From an uncultured Oceanospirillaceae bacterium (GTDB lineage Bacteria > Pseudomonadota > Gammaproteobacteria > Pseudomonadales > Balneatricaceae), in the NCBI GenBank assembly GCA_937136055.1, contig CAKZOD010000118.1:1-61154 (forward strand): a DNA stretch of 61,154 nt, read 5' to 3'. The translations under genes were made by a program, and so were the position numbers. Shown one piece after another: positions 16,474-25,440 of the stretch (position 1 is its first letter; each line of letters starts with the position of its first letter). The notes below the pieces were generated by a model. That model saw only the letters and a list, made by a program, of their open reading frames with translations. It made no database searches and was not told the origin of the DNA.

Positions 16474-16965
16474 ATGAAAATGAAAAGAATCGCCGTTTTA
16501 AGTATCCCAGCATTAATTTTAGCCACAACTTTTACCACCCTTCAAGCTCAAGCAAATGATAGCAAACAAGGTCATCGTTACGAGCAAGGCCATAAAGGGG
16601 GCAACTCAGAAAAAATGCTTAAGCGAATGGCTAAAAAGCTAAATTTAACTGAGCAGCAACAAACAGATCTAAAAGCTCTATATGACAGTAAAAAAGAGAC
16701 ACGTGAGCAAAAGCGTGAATCACGTAAATCACTACATGACTCTATTCGCAACTTAGACCCTAAAGCTGCTGACTACGCAACAAGGCTCAATGAAGTGAAG
16801 CAACAAGCAGGTCTTGCCGCTCAAACTAAAATTGATGACATGATGCAAATGCGCACTCAGATGCAAGCAATTTTAACACCTGAACAGTACGCTCAAATGA
16901 AAGAAATGAAGGAAAAACGTGGTAAGCGAGGAAAGCGCGGTAAGCACTCAGATCACGACAGCTAA
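16474..16965 (+). CDS. CpxP/Spy-family periplasmic chaperone-like protein
   Basis: A 163-residue protein with a signal peptide (about 1-27, ending LQAQA-ND). It has the two LTxxQ-type repeats of the family: NLTEQQQ near residue 58 and ILTPEQY near 132. The middle is strongly charged and helical and the tail is very basic (KRGKRGKRGKH). Members bind misfolded periplasmic proteins, and CpxP also damps CpxA. AGGAG lies 7 nt before the ATG. The divergent position opposite cpxR and the CpxR box favour CpxP, but Spy cannot be excluded from sequence alone. Confidence 0.8.
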   Translation: MKMKRIAVLSIPALILATTFTTLQAQANDSKQGHRYEQGHKGGNSEKMLKRMAKKLNLTEQQQTDLKALYDSKKETREQKRESRKSLHDSIRNLDPKAADYATRLNEVKQQAGLAAQTKIDDMMQMRTQMQAILTPEQYAQMKEMKEKRGKRGKRGKHSDHDS

Positions 16966-16997
16966 GCTCTAAAGGCAAAAGAAAGGGTTAGTAAATT

Positions 16998-17030
16998 AAC
17001 AAAGGGTGCTATTGCACCCTTTGTTGTTTT
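16998..17030 (+). terminator. Strong intrinsic terminator
   Basis: A perfect 12-bp stem (AACAAAGGGTGC with GCACCCTTTGTT) and 4-nt loop is followed by GTTTTT. It ends the CpxP-like transcript and, because A-rich sequence precedes it, can also act on the convergent dctM transcript. Confidence 0.85.
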
Positions 17031-17035
17031 TAGCT

Positions 17036-18652
17036 CTATGGGTTGATAATTTCAGGCCCCATTATGCTGTAAGGTAGAGCGGTTGATAACCAAGGAACGT
17101 AAGTCACAATAATCAAGAACAGCATCAGTACTAACATGAAAGGCGTAGCAGCCTTAACAACCTTCGATAAGCTCATACTTGTAATCGCTGATGTCACAAA
17201 TAAGTTAAGCCCGATCGGCGGTGTAATCATCCCTATTTCCATGTTGACCACCATGATGATTCCTAAATGGATCGGGTCTATTCCCAATTCCATTGCGATT
17301 GGAAAAACAATCGGTGCAACGATCAATAATAGCCCTGATGGCTCCATGAACTGGCCACCCAATAACAGCAAAATATTAACGGCTATCAAGAAGGTAAACC
17401 AGTTGAACCCAACATCGAGCATCCACTCAGTTACCATTTGCGGAATACGCTCTTCCGAGATCGTATGAGCAAATAACAACGCATTGGCAATAATAAACAT
17501 CAACATCAAAGTTGTTTTAGTACCTGACAACATCACATCGCGAGTTTCACGGCTGTAAAGCGCAGGAAAAAAGAGCTTGGTCAACAACAATAAATTACGT
17601 CCCCACACTTTAAAACCTGCAGCTATAGATGCGCCAATACCTTCTTCGATATTTGCTCCACGCTTAAAGATATAGAAAACGCTGATCAGTACAGAGAAGA
17701 TACCTCCCCACATAGCACGGCTTGATGCGGTGACAGTTTCGGAGCCAGCTGTTGCAAAGAAAGACAGAATCATCCAAACCAGGAAGAAAGAAAGGCCGTA
17801 AACTAAACCGTTAAAGCCCACTCTAGCGGCAACTGAGTCATCTTCACTGACCCAACCAATCCCTTTTAAAGGGCCCATATCACGATAAACGAATAGCGCG
17901 ATAAAGATCGAGTACATTGCGGCAACCGCAGCTGCCTCTGTTGGAGTGAAAGCACCACCGTAAATACCGCCCATAATAATGACGATTAAGAACAGTCCCC
18001 AGCCGGCTTCTTTACCGCCTTTTACAATCGCAGAGAATCCTCTCCAAGGTTCTGATGGCAAGTTTTTAATACGTGCTACCACATAAATAGCCAGCATCAA
18101 CATAAACCCTGCCAACAACCCAGGAATAACACCTGCCAAGAACATGCGCCCAACTGACACTTCAGTAGCAGATGCGTAAACAACCATTACAATAGAAGGT
18201 GGGATCAGAATCCCAAGCGTACCCGCGTTAGCAATAATCCCTGAGGCAAACTCCTTTGAGTAGCCCACTTGACGCATCCCAACAATGGCAATACTACCGA
18301 TGGCAACAACTGTTGCTGGCGATGATCCCGATAGTGCTGCAAACATCATACAAGCAAGTACAGAAGCCATCGCTAAACCACCGCGAAAATGCCCAACACA
18401 GGCAATGGCAAAATTAATTAAGCGCTTTGCAACGCCCCCAGTCGACATAAAAGAAGAGGCGAGAATAAAGAAAGGTATTGCCAGTAATGTGTAATGCTGG
18501 CCAGCACCAAACAGTGAAATAGCGACTGACGTTAACTTAGCATCAGAGACAAAGGTTATAAATAATATTGAGGACAGTCCCAAAGAGATACCAACAGGTA
18601 CCCCTATAAACAGTAAGCTCAATACTATGCCAAATAAAATAATAGGTTCCAC
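17036..18652 (-). CDS. dctM: TRAP dicarboxylate transporter, large permease DctM
   Basis: A 538-residue membrane protein, about 110 residues longer than the typical DctM of about 427. Both ends match the family closely: HYTLLAIPFFILASSFMSTG, AALSGSSPATVVAIGSIA, GTLGILIPPSIVMVVYA, and at the C-terminus GIDPIHLGIIMVVNMEIGMI. The extra segment falls at about residues 260-370, after FVYRDMG, and includes two or three additional hydrophobic stretches. It drives sodium-coupled uptake of C4-dicarboxylates with DctP and DctQ. The start codon is GTG, preceded by AAGGA with 7 nt spacing. It is 24 bp downstream of dctQ. Confidence 0.9.
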   Translation of the reverse strand: MEPIILFGIVLSLLFIGVPVGISLGLSSILFITFVSDAKLTSVAISLFGAGQHYTLLAIPFFILASSFMSTGGVAKRLINFAIACVGHFRGGLAMASVLACMMFAALSGSSPATVVAIGSIAIVGMRQVGYSKEFASGIIANAGTLGILIPPSIVMVVYASATEVSVGRMFLAGVIPGLLAGFMLMLAIYVVARIKNLPSEPWRGFSAIVKGGKEAGWGLFLIVIIMGGIYGGAFTPTEAAAVAAMYSIFIALFVYRDMGPLKGIGWVSEDDSVAARVGFNGLVYGLSFFLVWMILSFFATAGSETVTASSRAMWGGIFSVLISVFYIFKRGANIEEGIGASIAAGFKVWGRNLLLLTKLFFPALYSRETRDVMLSGTKTTLMLMFIIANALLFAHTISEERIPQMVTEWMLDVGFNWFTFLIAVNILLLLGGQFMEPSGLLLIVAPIVFPIAMELGIDPIHLGIIMVVNMEIGMITPPIGLNLFVTSAITSMSLSKVVKAATPFMLVLMLFLIIVTYVPWLSTALPYSIMGPEIINP

Positions 18653-18676
18653 GAGTAATTCCTTACGGTCTGTTAG

Positions 18677-19357
18677 CTATGAGTCTTTTAAAATATCTTT
18701 GTTTTCTTCTACTAATTCTTGCCCTTCATGGCCGCTGATCAGCATTCTTCTCTTGCCTGTGTAAATATCGACAAATGCCTGACCTGAGCGATAAACAAGT
18801 AGCGCCAAACTTATTGGCAAAACGACCAGTACTAACCAGCGATGTACACGTGGCTTTAAGTCAAAAACATCTTGCATTATTTGCGGATAACGAAGCTCTT
18901 CTACGCCAATACCAATTTTGAACATTTTTGCCCAATACTCAATTGCACCGCCACGCACATCGACACCTAGTAAATGCAGCCAGGTTGAATCAAGTAAGAT
19001 CAAGCCATAGAACATACTTGCCAGTGCTCCAAAAAGCGCCATTATCCGTGTAATAGGTTTAGAGACTGCATTGAGTAAGATGTCGACACCAATGTGCACA
19101 CCATTTTTAATGCCATAGCTCATACCGAGTAGGATCAACCATGAAAACGCCAAAGTATTAAACTCTAGTGCAGCCGTCCAACCGCTATTAAAACCATAAC
19201 GCGCTACAACTTGGCCGAACGAAACCAACATGATAGCGGTGATGATAATGACTAATATATTTTCTTCAGCGTTGGCCACGCGTTCTGGCCATTTTTTTTC
19301 CAACAGCCAAATAATGAAAATAAGCAATAAAAGGTAAATATGAGGCCAATAAGCCAT
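18677..19357 (-). CDS. dctQ: TRAP dicarboxylate transporter, small permease DctQ
   Basis: A 226-residue membrane protein with four main hydrophobic segments and the DctQ pattern FSWLILLGMSYGIKNGVHIG. A polar stretch between the last two helices (around residues 130-165) makes it slightly longer than usual. It links the binding protein to the large permease. AGGAG lies 7 nt before the ATG. It is separated from dctP by 247 bp of structured non-coding DNA and sits 24 bp before dctM. Confidence 0.9.
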   Translation of the reverse strand: MAYWPHIYLLLLIFIIWLLEKKWPERVANAEENILVIIITAIMLVSFGQVVARYGFNSGWTAALEFNTLAFSWLILLGMSYGIKNGVHIGVDILLNAVSKPITRIMALFGALASMFYGLILLDSTWLHLLGVDVRGGAIEYWAKMFKIGIGVEELRYPQIMQDVFDLKPRVHRWLVLVVLPISLALLVYRSGQAFVDIYTGKRRMLISGHEGQELVEENKDILKDS

Positions 19358-19495
19358 GAAAACACTCCTGCTGGGTTTTTAATATTTTTGTATAAGCCGC
19401 ACTTCATCCGCACAAGGTTGTACAAATATTTTCGACTTATAAAAAAATAGCTCAACCAGCGTTCAGAAAAATATTGTGGTTCTTTTTGGAATTAA

Positions 19496-19593
19496 TTAAC
19501 CCGGATATCAGCGATAGAAATACCGCTAACATTCGGGTTAGAGACATTGAATGTCATATTACAAAGTGTGGAGCTGTAAAAAGCACCACACTT
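19496..19593 (-). promoter_or_regulatory. Structured spacer between dctP and dctQ
   Basis: Three dyads lie between the binding-protein gene and the permease genes: AAGTGTGG/CCACACTT (19564-19593, with an extra GC pair inside), GACATT/AATGTC (near 19542-19554), and TAACCCG/CGGGTTA (19497-19540, with an inner AGCG/CGCT). None is followed by a strong T-tract on the minus strand. Such spacers often stabilise the binding-protein mRNA or partly terminate before the permeases. Confidence 0.5.
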
Positions 19594-19604
19594 AATGCAT
19601 AGAA

Positions 19605-20597
19605 TTAAGCACCCGCTGCTGATTTGATTAAGTCTGCACCGATATCGCTTTCAAACTTCTTCCATACAGGCTTCATTGATTCAACCCATTTAGCGCGTTG
19701 CTCTTCTGTTAATACGTTGATTTTACCGCCAGCTTTAAGAATGTTTTCTCTGTTCTTAAGCTCTTTCGCTTTAACATTTTGGTTCGCTTCTTGTGTCACT
19801 TCATCAGCAATTTTCAAGAATTGCTCACGCACTTCAGGCTTTAATCCATCTAGGAACTCAGATGATGTCATGAATAAGTAAGCTAAAAGCTGATGGCTTG
19901 TTTCTGTAACGCTGTCTTGTACTTCAAAGAATTTTTTAGTGTAGATGTTTGACCAAGTGTTTTCTTGACCGTCTACAACACCTGTTTGCAATGCTCCGTA
20001 AACTTCTTTAAATGCCATTGGCTGCGGAGAACCATCCATTGCTGCAATCATCGCTTTAGCAACATCAGACGACTGAACTCTGAACTTCATACCTTTCGCA
20101 TCAGTTGGTAGAGTTAGCGCTTTGTTACCAGAGAAGTACTTCATTCCTGACATCCAGTAACCTAAACCAACAAACCCAACATCATTCATCGCATTAAGTA
20201 AGTTTTTGCCGTCTTTCGAATTGGTGAAACGAATCGCTGCGTCCATATCTTTGAAAATAAAAGGTAAGTCAAAAACTCCATATTGGCGTGTGTAAGAGCC
20301 AAACTTAGATAGCGACGGCGCTAAAATTTGCACATCACCTAATAACAATGCTTCAAGTTCTTTTGAGTCGCCAAATAATGTTGAACTTGGGAAAACTTCA
20401 ATACAAAGCTTACCGTTCATCTCTTTATTTACACGCTCTGCCAAAGAGTTTGCTGCAACGACTTTAGGGTGTGTTGTGCCGCCTGTTACATGGCTAAGTT
20501 TTGCAACAACTTCACCGGGATCACATTCAGATGCGAATGCAGAAGATAAGCTAAGTGAAAGTGCAAGCGTTGTTAATGCTGTGGTGATTTTTTTCAT
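19605..20597 (-). CDS. dctP: TRAP transporter periplasmic binding protein DctP
   Basis: A 330-residue secreted protein with a signal peptide (about 1-22, ending SAFA-SE). It carries the DctP family elements: the ligand arginine in GMKFRVQSSDV, the PMAFKEVYGALQTGVVDGQE segment, and FMTSSEF. It captures C4-dicarboxylates such as succinate, fumarate or malate for DctQM. GGAG lies 8 nt before the ATG. A sigma-54-like promoter lies about 96 bp upstream. No DctB/DctD-type two-component pair is in this window. Confidence 0.92.
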   Translation of the reverse strand: MKKITTALTTLALSLSLSSAFASECDPGEVVAKLSHVTGGTTHPKVVAANSLAERVNKEMNGKLCIEVFPSSTLFGDSKELEALLLGDVQILAPSLSKFGSYTRQYGVFDLPFIFKDMDAAIRFTNSKDGKNLLNAMNDVGFVGLGYWMSGMKYFSGNKALTLPTDAKGMKFRVQSSDVAKAMIAAMDGSPQPMAFKEVYGALQTGVVDGQENTWSNIYTKKFFEVQDSVTETSHQLLAYLFMTSSEFLDGLKPEVREQFLKIADEVTQEANQNVKAKELKNRENILKAGGKINVLTEEQRAKWVESMKPVWKKFESDIGADLIKSAAGA

Positions 20598-20692
20598 TGT
20601 GTGAGCTCCATTTATTATTCTGGTTTGCTTTTATTATCAATTAATGGCTTTGAAAACTTTTCGCCTAAAACCATTGATCTAAGCCAAACAAA

Positions 20693-20707
20693 GCACCAAG
20701 CATGCCA
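20693..20707 (-). promoter_or_regulatory. Sigma-54-like promoter of dctP
   Basis: On the minus strand the site reads TGGCATGCTTGGTGC followed by T, with GG and GC in the required register. Transcription would begin near 20681, giving a leader of about 85 nt. In several proteobacteria dct transport genes use sigma-54 with DctD, which fits. Confidence 0.55.
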
Positions 20708-20885
20708 ACTTTAAAATAAAGCATTAAGACATTGATTATTAATGTTATTTTTAAACCGCCCGTTCAGATACAAAAAAAGCTCAAGATAAAGCAGGACAAA
20801 CAAGAGGGAAATTAACTCATATAAAAACCACAAGTGGCGGGATTCCACCCAAAATAACAGCACCTAATTAAAAACAATCAATCAC

Positions 20886-21698
20886 TCAGCAATCCATATA
20901 TTTACACAGAGACAGACTGCGAGACTCAGCAGTCGCACTTTTAATCTCTCCTTTATTACGCAAAGATTTAATCACTCTTTTTAAGATAGGACGCAACTTA
21001 GCTTTATTCATGCCTGCTTTTATCTGATTGTTATAAAGAATTTTTAGTAAAATAACATCTAAGCCAGTCAGTGTTTGATTAGGTGTATGGTCATTGAAAA
21101 TAGAGGGAAAAACTTCATCAGAGTCTCTAGGTAAGCCCAGTACTTGAGTGAGCTCTTCTACAATACACGAGACTAATTTAGCATGCATACGAGCTTGGTT
21201 AACCGGAATATAAACCGCCGCACTATTAATACTGCCATCTCTGTTAGCTCTAATGGTCGCTAAACATACAGCGCTTCGCAGATATTTTACCGAGCGCTGT
21301 CCTGATGTTGCTCTGACAAGCCCGGGCAGCTTCTTTTGTGAAGTGAAATAATATTTGATATTCGCTTGTTTTTTAGAACGCACCCTGGATATTTTTAGGC
21401 CCGTTATTTTTCGCAAATCACTAATTTGCGCATCGAGTAGCTCATCGTGTAATGCTTTGTCACCCACTTGATGCTCGACATAAATTTTAAGCGGTTTCGT
21501 CCACTTTCGAACTTCTAGAGCCGCTCCTCCGTATTCGCTACCTAATGCTATCTCATAAAAACTATTGGTGATAAATGCATTCTTTTGCCAAGGATGTTCA
21601 ACAGCTTGTGCATTAGAAGCACCTAATGAAAGCAAAAAAACGACATTCAAAAAATGAAAAAACAGTCCCTTAAAAGCTCTTCTACATCTTTCAATCAT
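20886..21698 (-). CDS. Secreted DUF2927-family protein
   Basis: From the ATG at 21698 this gives a 270-residue protein with a signal peptide ending NAQA-VE. The C-terminal half contains VEELTQVLGLPRDSDEV, SIFNDHTPNQTLTGLDVILL and KILYNN, matching what I know of DUF2927, a family of unknown role with a metzincin-like glutamate motif. The longer start at 21785 has AGGG almost touching the ATG and would bury the signal peptide; GAGGG lies 11 nt before 21698. The final residues CKYMDC are cysteine-containing. It is divergent from serA. No function is known. Confidence 0.7.
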   Translation of the reverse strand: MIERCRRAFKGLFFHFLNVVFLLSLGASNAQAVEHPWQKNAFITNSFYEIALGSEYGGAALEVRKWTKPLKIYVEHQVGDKALHDELLDAQISDLRKITGLKISRVRSKKQANIKYYFTSQKKLPGLVRATSGQRSVKYLRSAVCLATIRANRDGSINSAAVYIPVNQARMHAKLVSCIVEELTQVLGLPRDSDEVFPSIFNDHTPNQTLTGLDVILLKILYNNQIKAGMNKAKLRPILKRVIKSLRNKGEIKSATAESRSLSLCKYMDC

Positions 21699-22154
21699 TA
21701 TTTTATTGGCCCTCAAGTAGGTGCAGGAATAGATTGGTATTTCAAAGATATTAGGTAAAAATAGAGCAAATGTCACCTTACTCATACCCTACTTTCGCTT
21801 AAAGAAAATTATTGCCACTATTACCGAGCGCTATTTTATATGATTAAGAGAAGTTTTTTCCGTCTTACTCTAGTGACGTTTTTAGGCAATTATTGCGCTT
21901 ACGAGAAACTTTCCACCGATTATAGAATTAATTTCGTTTACTAGACAGATGGAGTCAAATACTCCCGTTATATAAGGATATTTAGTGTGCTTTCGGCTTT
22001 TTTCTAAGCGCTGCTATGTTAAGATTTGCAGCCTCACAAGGACGCTTCTAACACACCATTTACTTTAAAAGTTATCAATGAGCGACTCGTTAAAGCATAA
22101 TTTTGTGAGTTCACGTTTTTTCACTATCACCCAAGATAAAGGTATACATCCAAA
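21699..22154. other. Divergent intergenic region upstream of serA
   Basis: There are 456 bp without a credible gene. An extended -10 (TG-T-TAAGAT, 22017-22025) with no clear -35 is a candidate serA promoter, leaving about 120 nt of leader. I see no riboswitch core or long hairpin. Confidence 0.3.
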
Positions 22155-23396
22155 ATGGATAATGCGACTTCTTTAGATAAGAGCAAAATTAAAATTTTAT
22201 TATTAGAGGGCGTTCACCAGAGCGCTGTTGATTCTCTGCGTGAGAACGGCTATTCGAACATCGAATACCTAACAGGCTCCCTATCAGAAGAAGAACTTAT
22301 TTCGCGCATTGGCGAATTCCACTTTATCGGTATACGCTCTAGAACACAGTTAAACGCGAAAGTATTTGCAGCAGCACACAAGCTAATGGCTGTGGGTTGT
22401 TTCTGTATTGGCACCAACCAAGTGGATTTAGCTGCGGCAACGAAACATGCGATCGCGGTATTCAATGCACCTTTCTCAAATACTCGATCTGTTGCTGAGC
22501 TCGTTATTGCTGAATCAATTATATTATTGCGCGGCATTGCCGAAAAAAATGCTAAGGCCCATCGCGGTGTTTGGCAAAAATCTGCAAGCAACTCTTATGA
22601 AATACGTAACAAAACCCTCGGTATTGTCGGCTACGGTAGTATCGGTTCACAGTTAAGTGTTATCGCTGAATCACTGGGTATGAACGTACTCTTTCACGAT
22701 GTAGTCGGTAAATTGCCGCTGGGTAATGCGAAACAAGTGAGTAGTTTGTCTGAGCTACTAGCTAAAAGTGATATCGTTTCTCTACACGTACCTGAAGTGG
22801 GATCAACCAAAAATCTAATGTCCACTTTAGAGTTTTCTCAAATGAAAGAGGGCGCAATCTTCATTAACGCCGCTCGCGGTACTGTTGTTGACATCGATGC
22901 ACTTTGTATTGCTCTGTCAAACAAGAAAGTGGGCGGCGCTGCTATTGACGTATTCCCTGTTGAGCCGCGTAACAACCAGGAGGAATTCATTTCTCCACTG
23001 CGCGAATTTGACAATGTTATCTTAACGCCACACGTAGGTGGTTCAACGATGGAAGCTCAAGAGAGCATTGGTTCTGAAGTTGCTGAAAAACTGGCGAAAT
23101 ACAGCGATAACGGCACATCAGTAACATCAGTTAACTTCCCTGAAGTATCGCTTCCTGATCACACTGACGAAGATGGTGTTCACCGCTTATTACACGTTCA
23201 CCATAACGTGCCAGGCGTTCTTTCGAGCATCAACACTATCCTTTCAGAAAACAACATCAACATTTCTGGCCAGCATTTACAAACCAATGACAAAGTGGGT
23301 TATGTTGTAATTGATGTCGATGCAGATTGTTCTGAGCGCGCACTTGAGAAATTATCGCTAATTGAAGGCACTATTCGTAGCCGCCGCTTGTTTTAA
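22155..23396 (+). CDS. serA: D-3-phosphoglycerate dehydrogenase SerA
   Basis: A 413-residue enzyme of the E. coli-like type: substrate and NAD domains (about 12-320) and a C-terminal ACT domain (about 340-413). The nucleotide loop is VGYGSIGS, the catalytic Arg is in NAARGT, the Glu follows DVFPVEP, and the His is in LTPHVGGST. The ACT domain (HHNVPGVLSSINTILSENNI) is where serine inhibits the enzyme. It starts the phosphorylated pathway of serine synthesis in the cytoplasm. The ribosome binding site is weak (AAGG at 12 nt). It is monocistronic, with a hairpin downstream at 23417. Confidence 0.95.
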   Translation: MDNATSLDKSKIKILLLEGVHQSAVDSLRENGYSNIEYLTGSLSEEELISRIGEFHFIGIRSRTQLNAKVFAAAHKLMAVGCFCIGTNQVDLAAATKHAIAVFNAPFSNTRSVAELVIAESIILLRGIAEKNAKAHRGVWQKSASNSYEIRNKTLGIVGYGSIGSQLSVIAESLGMNVLFHDVVGKLPLGNAKQVSSLSELLAKSDIVSLHVPEVGSTKNLMSTLEFSQMKEGAIFINAARGTVVDIDALCIALSNKKVGGAAIDVFPVEPRNNQEEFISPLREFDNVILTPHVGGSTMEAQESIGSEVAEKLAKYSDNGTSVTSVNFPEVSLPDHTDEDGVHRLLHVHHNVPGVLSSINTILSENNINISGQHLQTNDKVGYVVIDVDADCSERALEKLSLIEGTIRSRRLF

Positions 23397-23416
23397 AATA
23401 GAGTAACGATCAACAC

Positions 23417-23439
23417 AGGCGCTGAAACCTTCAGCGCCT
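23417..23439 (+). terminator. Hairpin after serA
   Basis: Arms AGGCGCTGAA and TTCAGCGCCT are a perfect 10-bp stem with a 3-nt loop, 20 bp after the serA stop. It lacks a T-tract and is followed by C-rich sequence, so it may act as an RNA-stabilising end or need Rho. Confidence 0.5.
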
Positions 23440-23583
23440 CCTCTCACTTCCCGCCCATGCTCTATTTTTGTTTAAGCCTTTTAAAGTTTGTCTGTAATTA
23501 CATTAAAGATCACTTCATTAGCTGCATTACTAAATCGCAAGGTATAATATGCCGATAGTAACGTTTATATTTAGGTACTTATC

Positions 23584-24639
23584 TTGTCGACATCCGAAAC
23601 CCTGCTCAATAAAAAGATTACCCACTTAAATTTCGCGAGTGGCTTTCGCGGAGGGGAGCGTCAAACAACCCTACTTATTCAACAGCTCGCTGCACGCGGG
23701 GAGCATCAAGTACTTGTCACTCGCTTGGACTCTGAAATTGCAAGGCGCTGCCAAGGGATAAAAAACCTCGAAATTATAAAAGTGGCGCGACCTTATATAC
23801 GTGCTCACAAAGAGCTAAAGCATTCACACATCCTACATGCCCACGAAACTAAAGGGGCTCAAGTAGCGATGTTGATGAATAAGTTATACAGCATTCCCTA
23901 TATTGTCACCCGTAGAGTCGACAACCCTATAAAAGACAATTTTTTTACCCGGGCGATGTATAACAACGCAAGCTACTGCATCGCATTGTCAAATGCCATA
24001 AAACAGATAATTCTTCAAAAATCGACAAAAGCGAACGTTCGGGTTATCCCCTCTGCTCAAACCGATTTTGCAGTTGACGCAGACAATGTCGCTAAAATCA
24101 GTAAGCGCTTTGAAGGCAAGTTTTTAATCGGCAATATAGGCGAGCTAGAAAACACTCACAAAGGGCAAGACTACCTAATTAAAGCAATTCAGCGTATCGC
24201 CAAAGAAGAACCTAATATCCATTTTATTTTTCTTGGTAAAGGTATTGATGCCGATCGCTATAAGTCAATGACAGCAGATTTAAACAATGTCACTTTTGAA
24301 GGTTTTGTTAATAACGTAGGTGACTATATCGCCTGTATGAAGCTATTTGTCTTTCCTTCATTGAACGAAGGGCTAGGTTCAATTTTGCTAGATGTTATGA
24401 AACTAAAAGTACCTGTTATTGCCTCAAATGTTGGGGGTATTCCCGATATCGTAATCGATAACCAGACCGGAAAGCTTGTACCTCCTAAGGACAGTGAGGC
24501 TATTTATCAACAAATCATGCATTTGTACCACCATCGTGAAGAAGCTGAAATACTGAGTGAAAACGCTTACCAAAACACCTTTAACTATACCCCAGAAACA
24601 ATGACTGATGCTTATTTCAAGCTCTACCTCACACTCTAA
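23584..24639 (+). CDS. Glycosyltransferase family 4, envelope polysaccharide type
   Basis: A 351-residue GT-B protein. The N-terminal half carries GFRGGERQT, and the C-terminal half the sugar-nucleotide region IGNIGELENTHKGQDYLIKA and FPSLNEGLGSILLDVMKL. The family E-x7-E motif reads E-x7-D here. The start codon is TTG, with AGG 8 nt before it; the first internal Met is far inside, so TTG is very likely. It is 7 bp upstream of a GT2 gene and probably acts with it on lipopolysaccharide core or another surface glycan. The sugar and acceptor are unknown. Confidence 0.85.
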   Translation: MSTSETLLNKKITHLNFASGFRGGERQTTLLIQQLAARGEHQVLVTRLDSEIARRCQGIKNLEIIKVARPYIRAHKELKHSHILHAHETKGAQVAMLMNKLYSIPYIVTRRVDNPIKDNFFTRAMYNNASYCIALSNAIKQIILQKSTKANVRVIPSAQTDFAVDADNVAKISKRFEGKFLIGNIGELENTHKGQDYLIKAIQRIAKEEPNIHFIFLGKGIDADRYKSMTADLNNVTFEGFVNNVGDYIACMKLFVFPSLNEGLGSILLDVMKLKVPVIASNVGGIPDIVIDNQTGKLVPPKDSEAIYQQIMHLYHHREEAEILSENAYQNTFNYTPETMTDAYFKLYLTL

Positions 24640-24646
24640 GGAAGCC

Positions 24647-25414
24647 ATGGATAACTTTGCAAATATCTCTTGTGTCATTATTGTGAAAAATGGCGCTGCG
24701 ACCTTAGCTCCCACTCTTGCATCATTGCAGTTGTTTAAAGAAGTGATTCTGTACGACAACGGCTCAACTGATGGCAGCCAAGCGATTGCTGCCCAGTTTA
24801 GCAACGTCACTTTAGTCACAGGAGAGTTCTTAGGTTTTGGCGACACTAAGAACAAGGCAGCAAGCTATGCGAGTAATGATTGGGTACTTTCTCTGGATGC
24901 CGATGAGGTGCTCAGCGAGGAATTTCTCAACAACTTAAAGGTATTACCTTTAAAAGAGCAAACGGTTTACCAGATTGTGAGAACAAACTTTTACGCCGAA
25001 CGGGAAATAAAATACTGCTGGAAAAAAGAAAAAATTGTTCGCTTATACGCTCGCCAACACACAGCTTTCAACCAAAACAAAGTGCACGAGTTTGTGATTA
25101 GTAAGCATTCTGAAGTTAAAACCCTTGAAGGGATAGTGAAACACTACCCTTATCAAAACATCAGTAATTTCATCCAAAAATCTGATCACTACTCCACGCT
25201 ATTTGCCCAGGAAAATGTCGGTAAAAAATCATCATCCCCGCTAAAAGCAATCGTGAATGCGCTCTTCGTATTTTTAAAGAAATACATCATCAAAAGAGGC
25301 TTTCTCGATGGATACCCCGGGTTATTAATTACTGCAGCGCATGTAAGTACTAACTTTTTTAAATACTTAAAGCTCTATGAAGCCAACCAATCATTGAAGA
25401 AAAACACTAAATAA
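24647..25414 (+). CDS. Glycosyltransferase family 2, WaaE/KdtX-like
   Basis: A 255-residue GT-A enzyme. The N-terminus SCVIIVKNGAATL leads to DNGSTDGS and the metal site SLDADEVLS. The later segment WKKEKIVRLYAR then KVHEFV is characteristic of WaaE-type lipopolysaccharide core glucosyltransferases. I chose the ATG at 24647, preceded by AAGGA, over the upstream ATG at 24608 that lies inside the previous gene. It is co-transcribed with the GT4 gene. The precise linkage is unknown. Confidence 0.85.
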   Translation: MDNFANISCVIIVKNGAATLAPTLASLQLFKEVILYDNGSTDGSQAIAAQFSNVTLVTGEFLGFGDTKNKAASYASNDWVLSLDADEVLSEEFLNNLKVLPLKEQTVYQIVRTNFYAEREIKYCWKKEKIVRLYARQHTAFNQNKVHEFVISKHSEVKTLEGIVKHYPYQNISNFIQKSDHYSTLFAQENVGKKSSSPLKAIVNALFVFLKKYIIKRGFLDGYPGLLITAAHVSTNFFKYLKLYEANQSLKKNTK

Positions 25415-25440
25415 ATTTCAGTATTGTTGCACTATGTCAG

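Noticed and set aside
16320..16559. A plus-strand frame across the CpxR box into the CpxP-like gene.
   Set aside because: It overlaps the CpxP-like coding start in another frame, has no binding site and crosses regulatory DNA.
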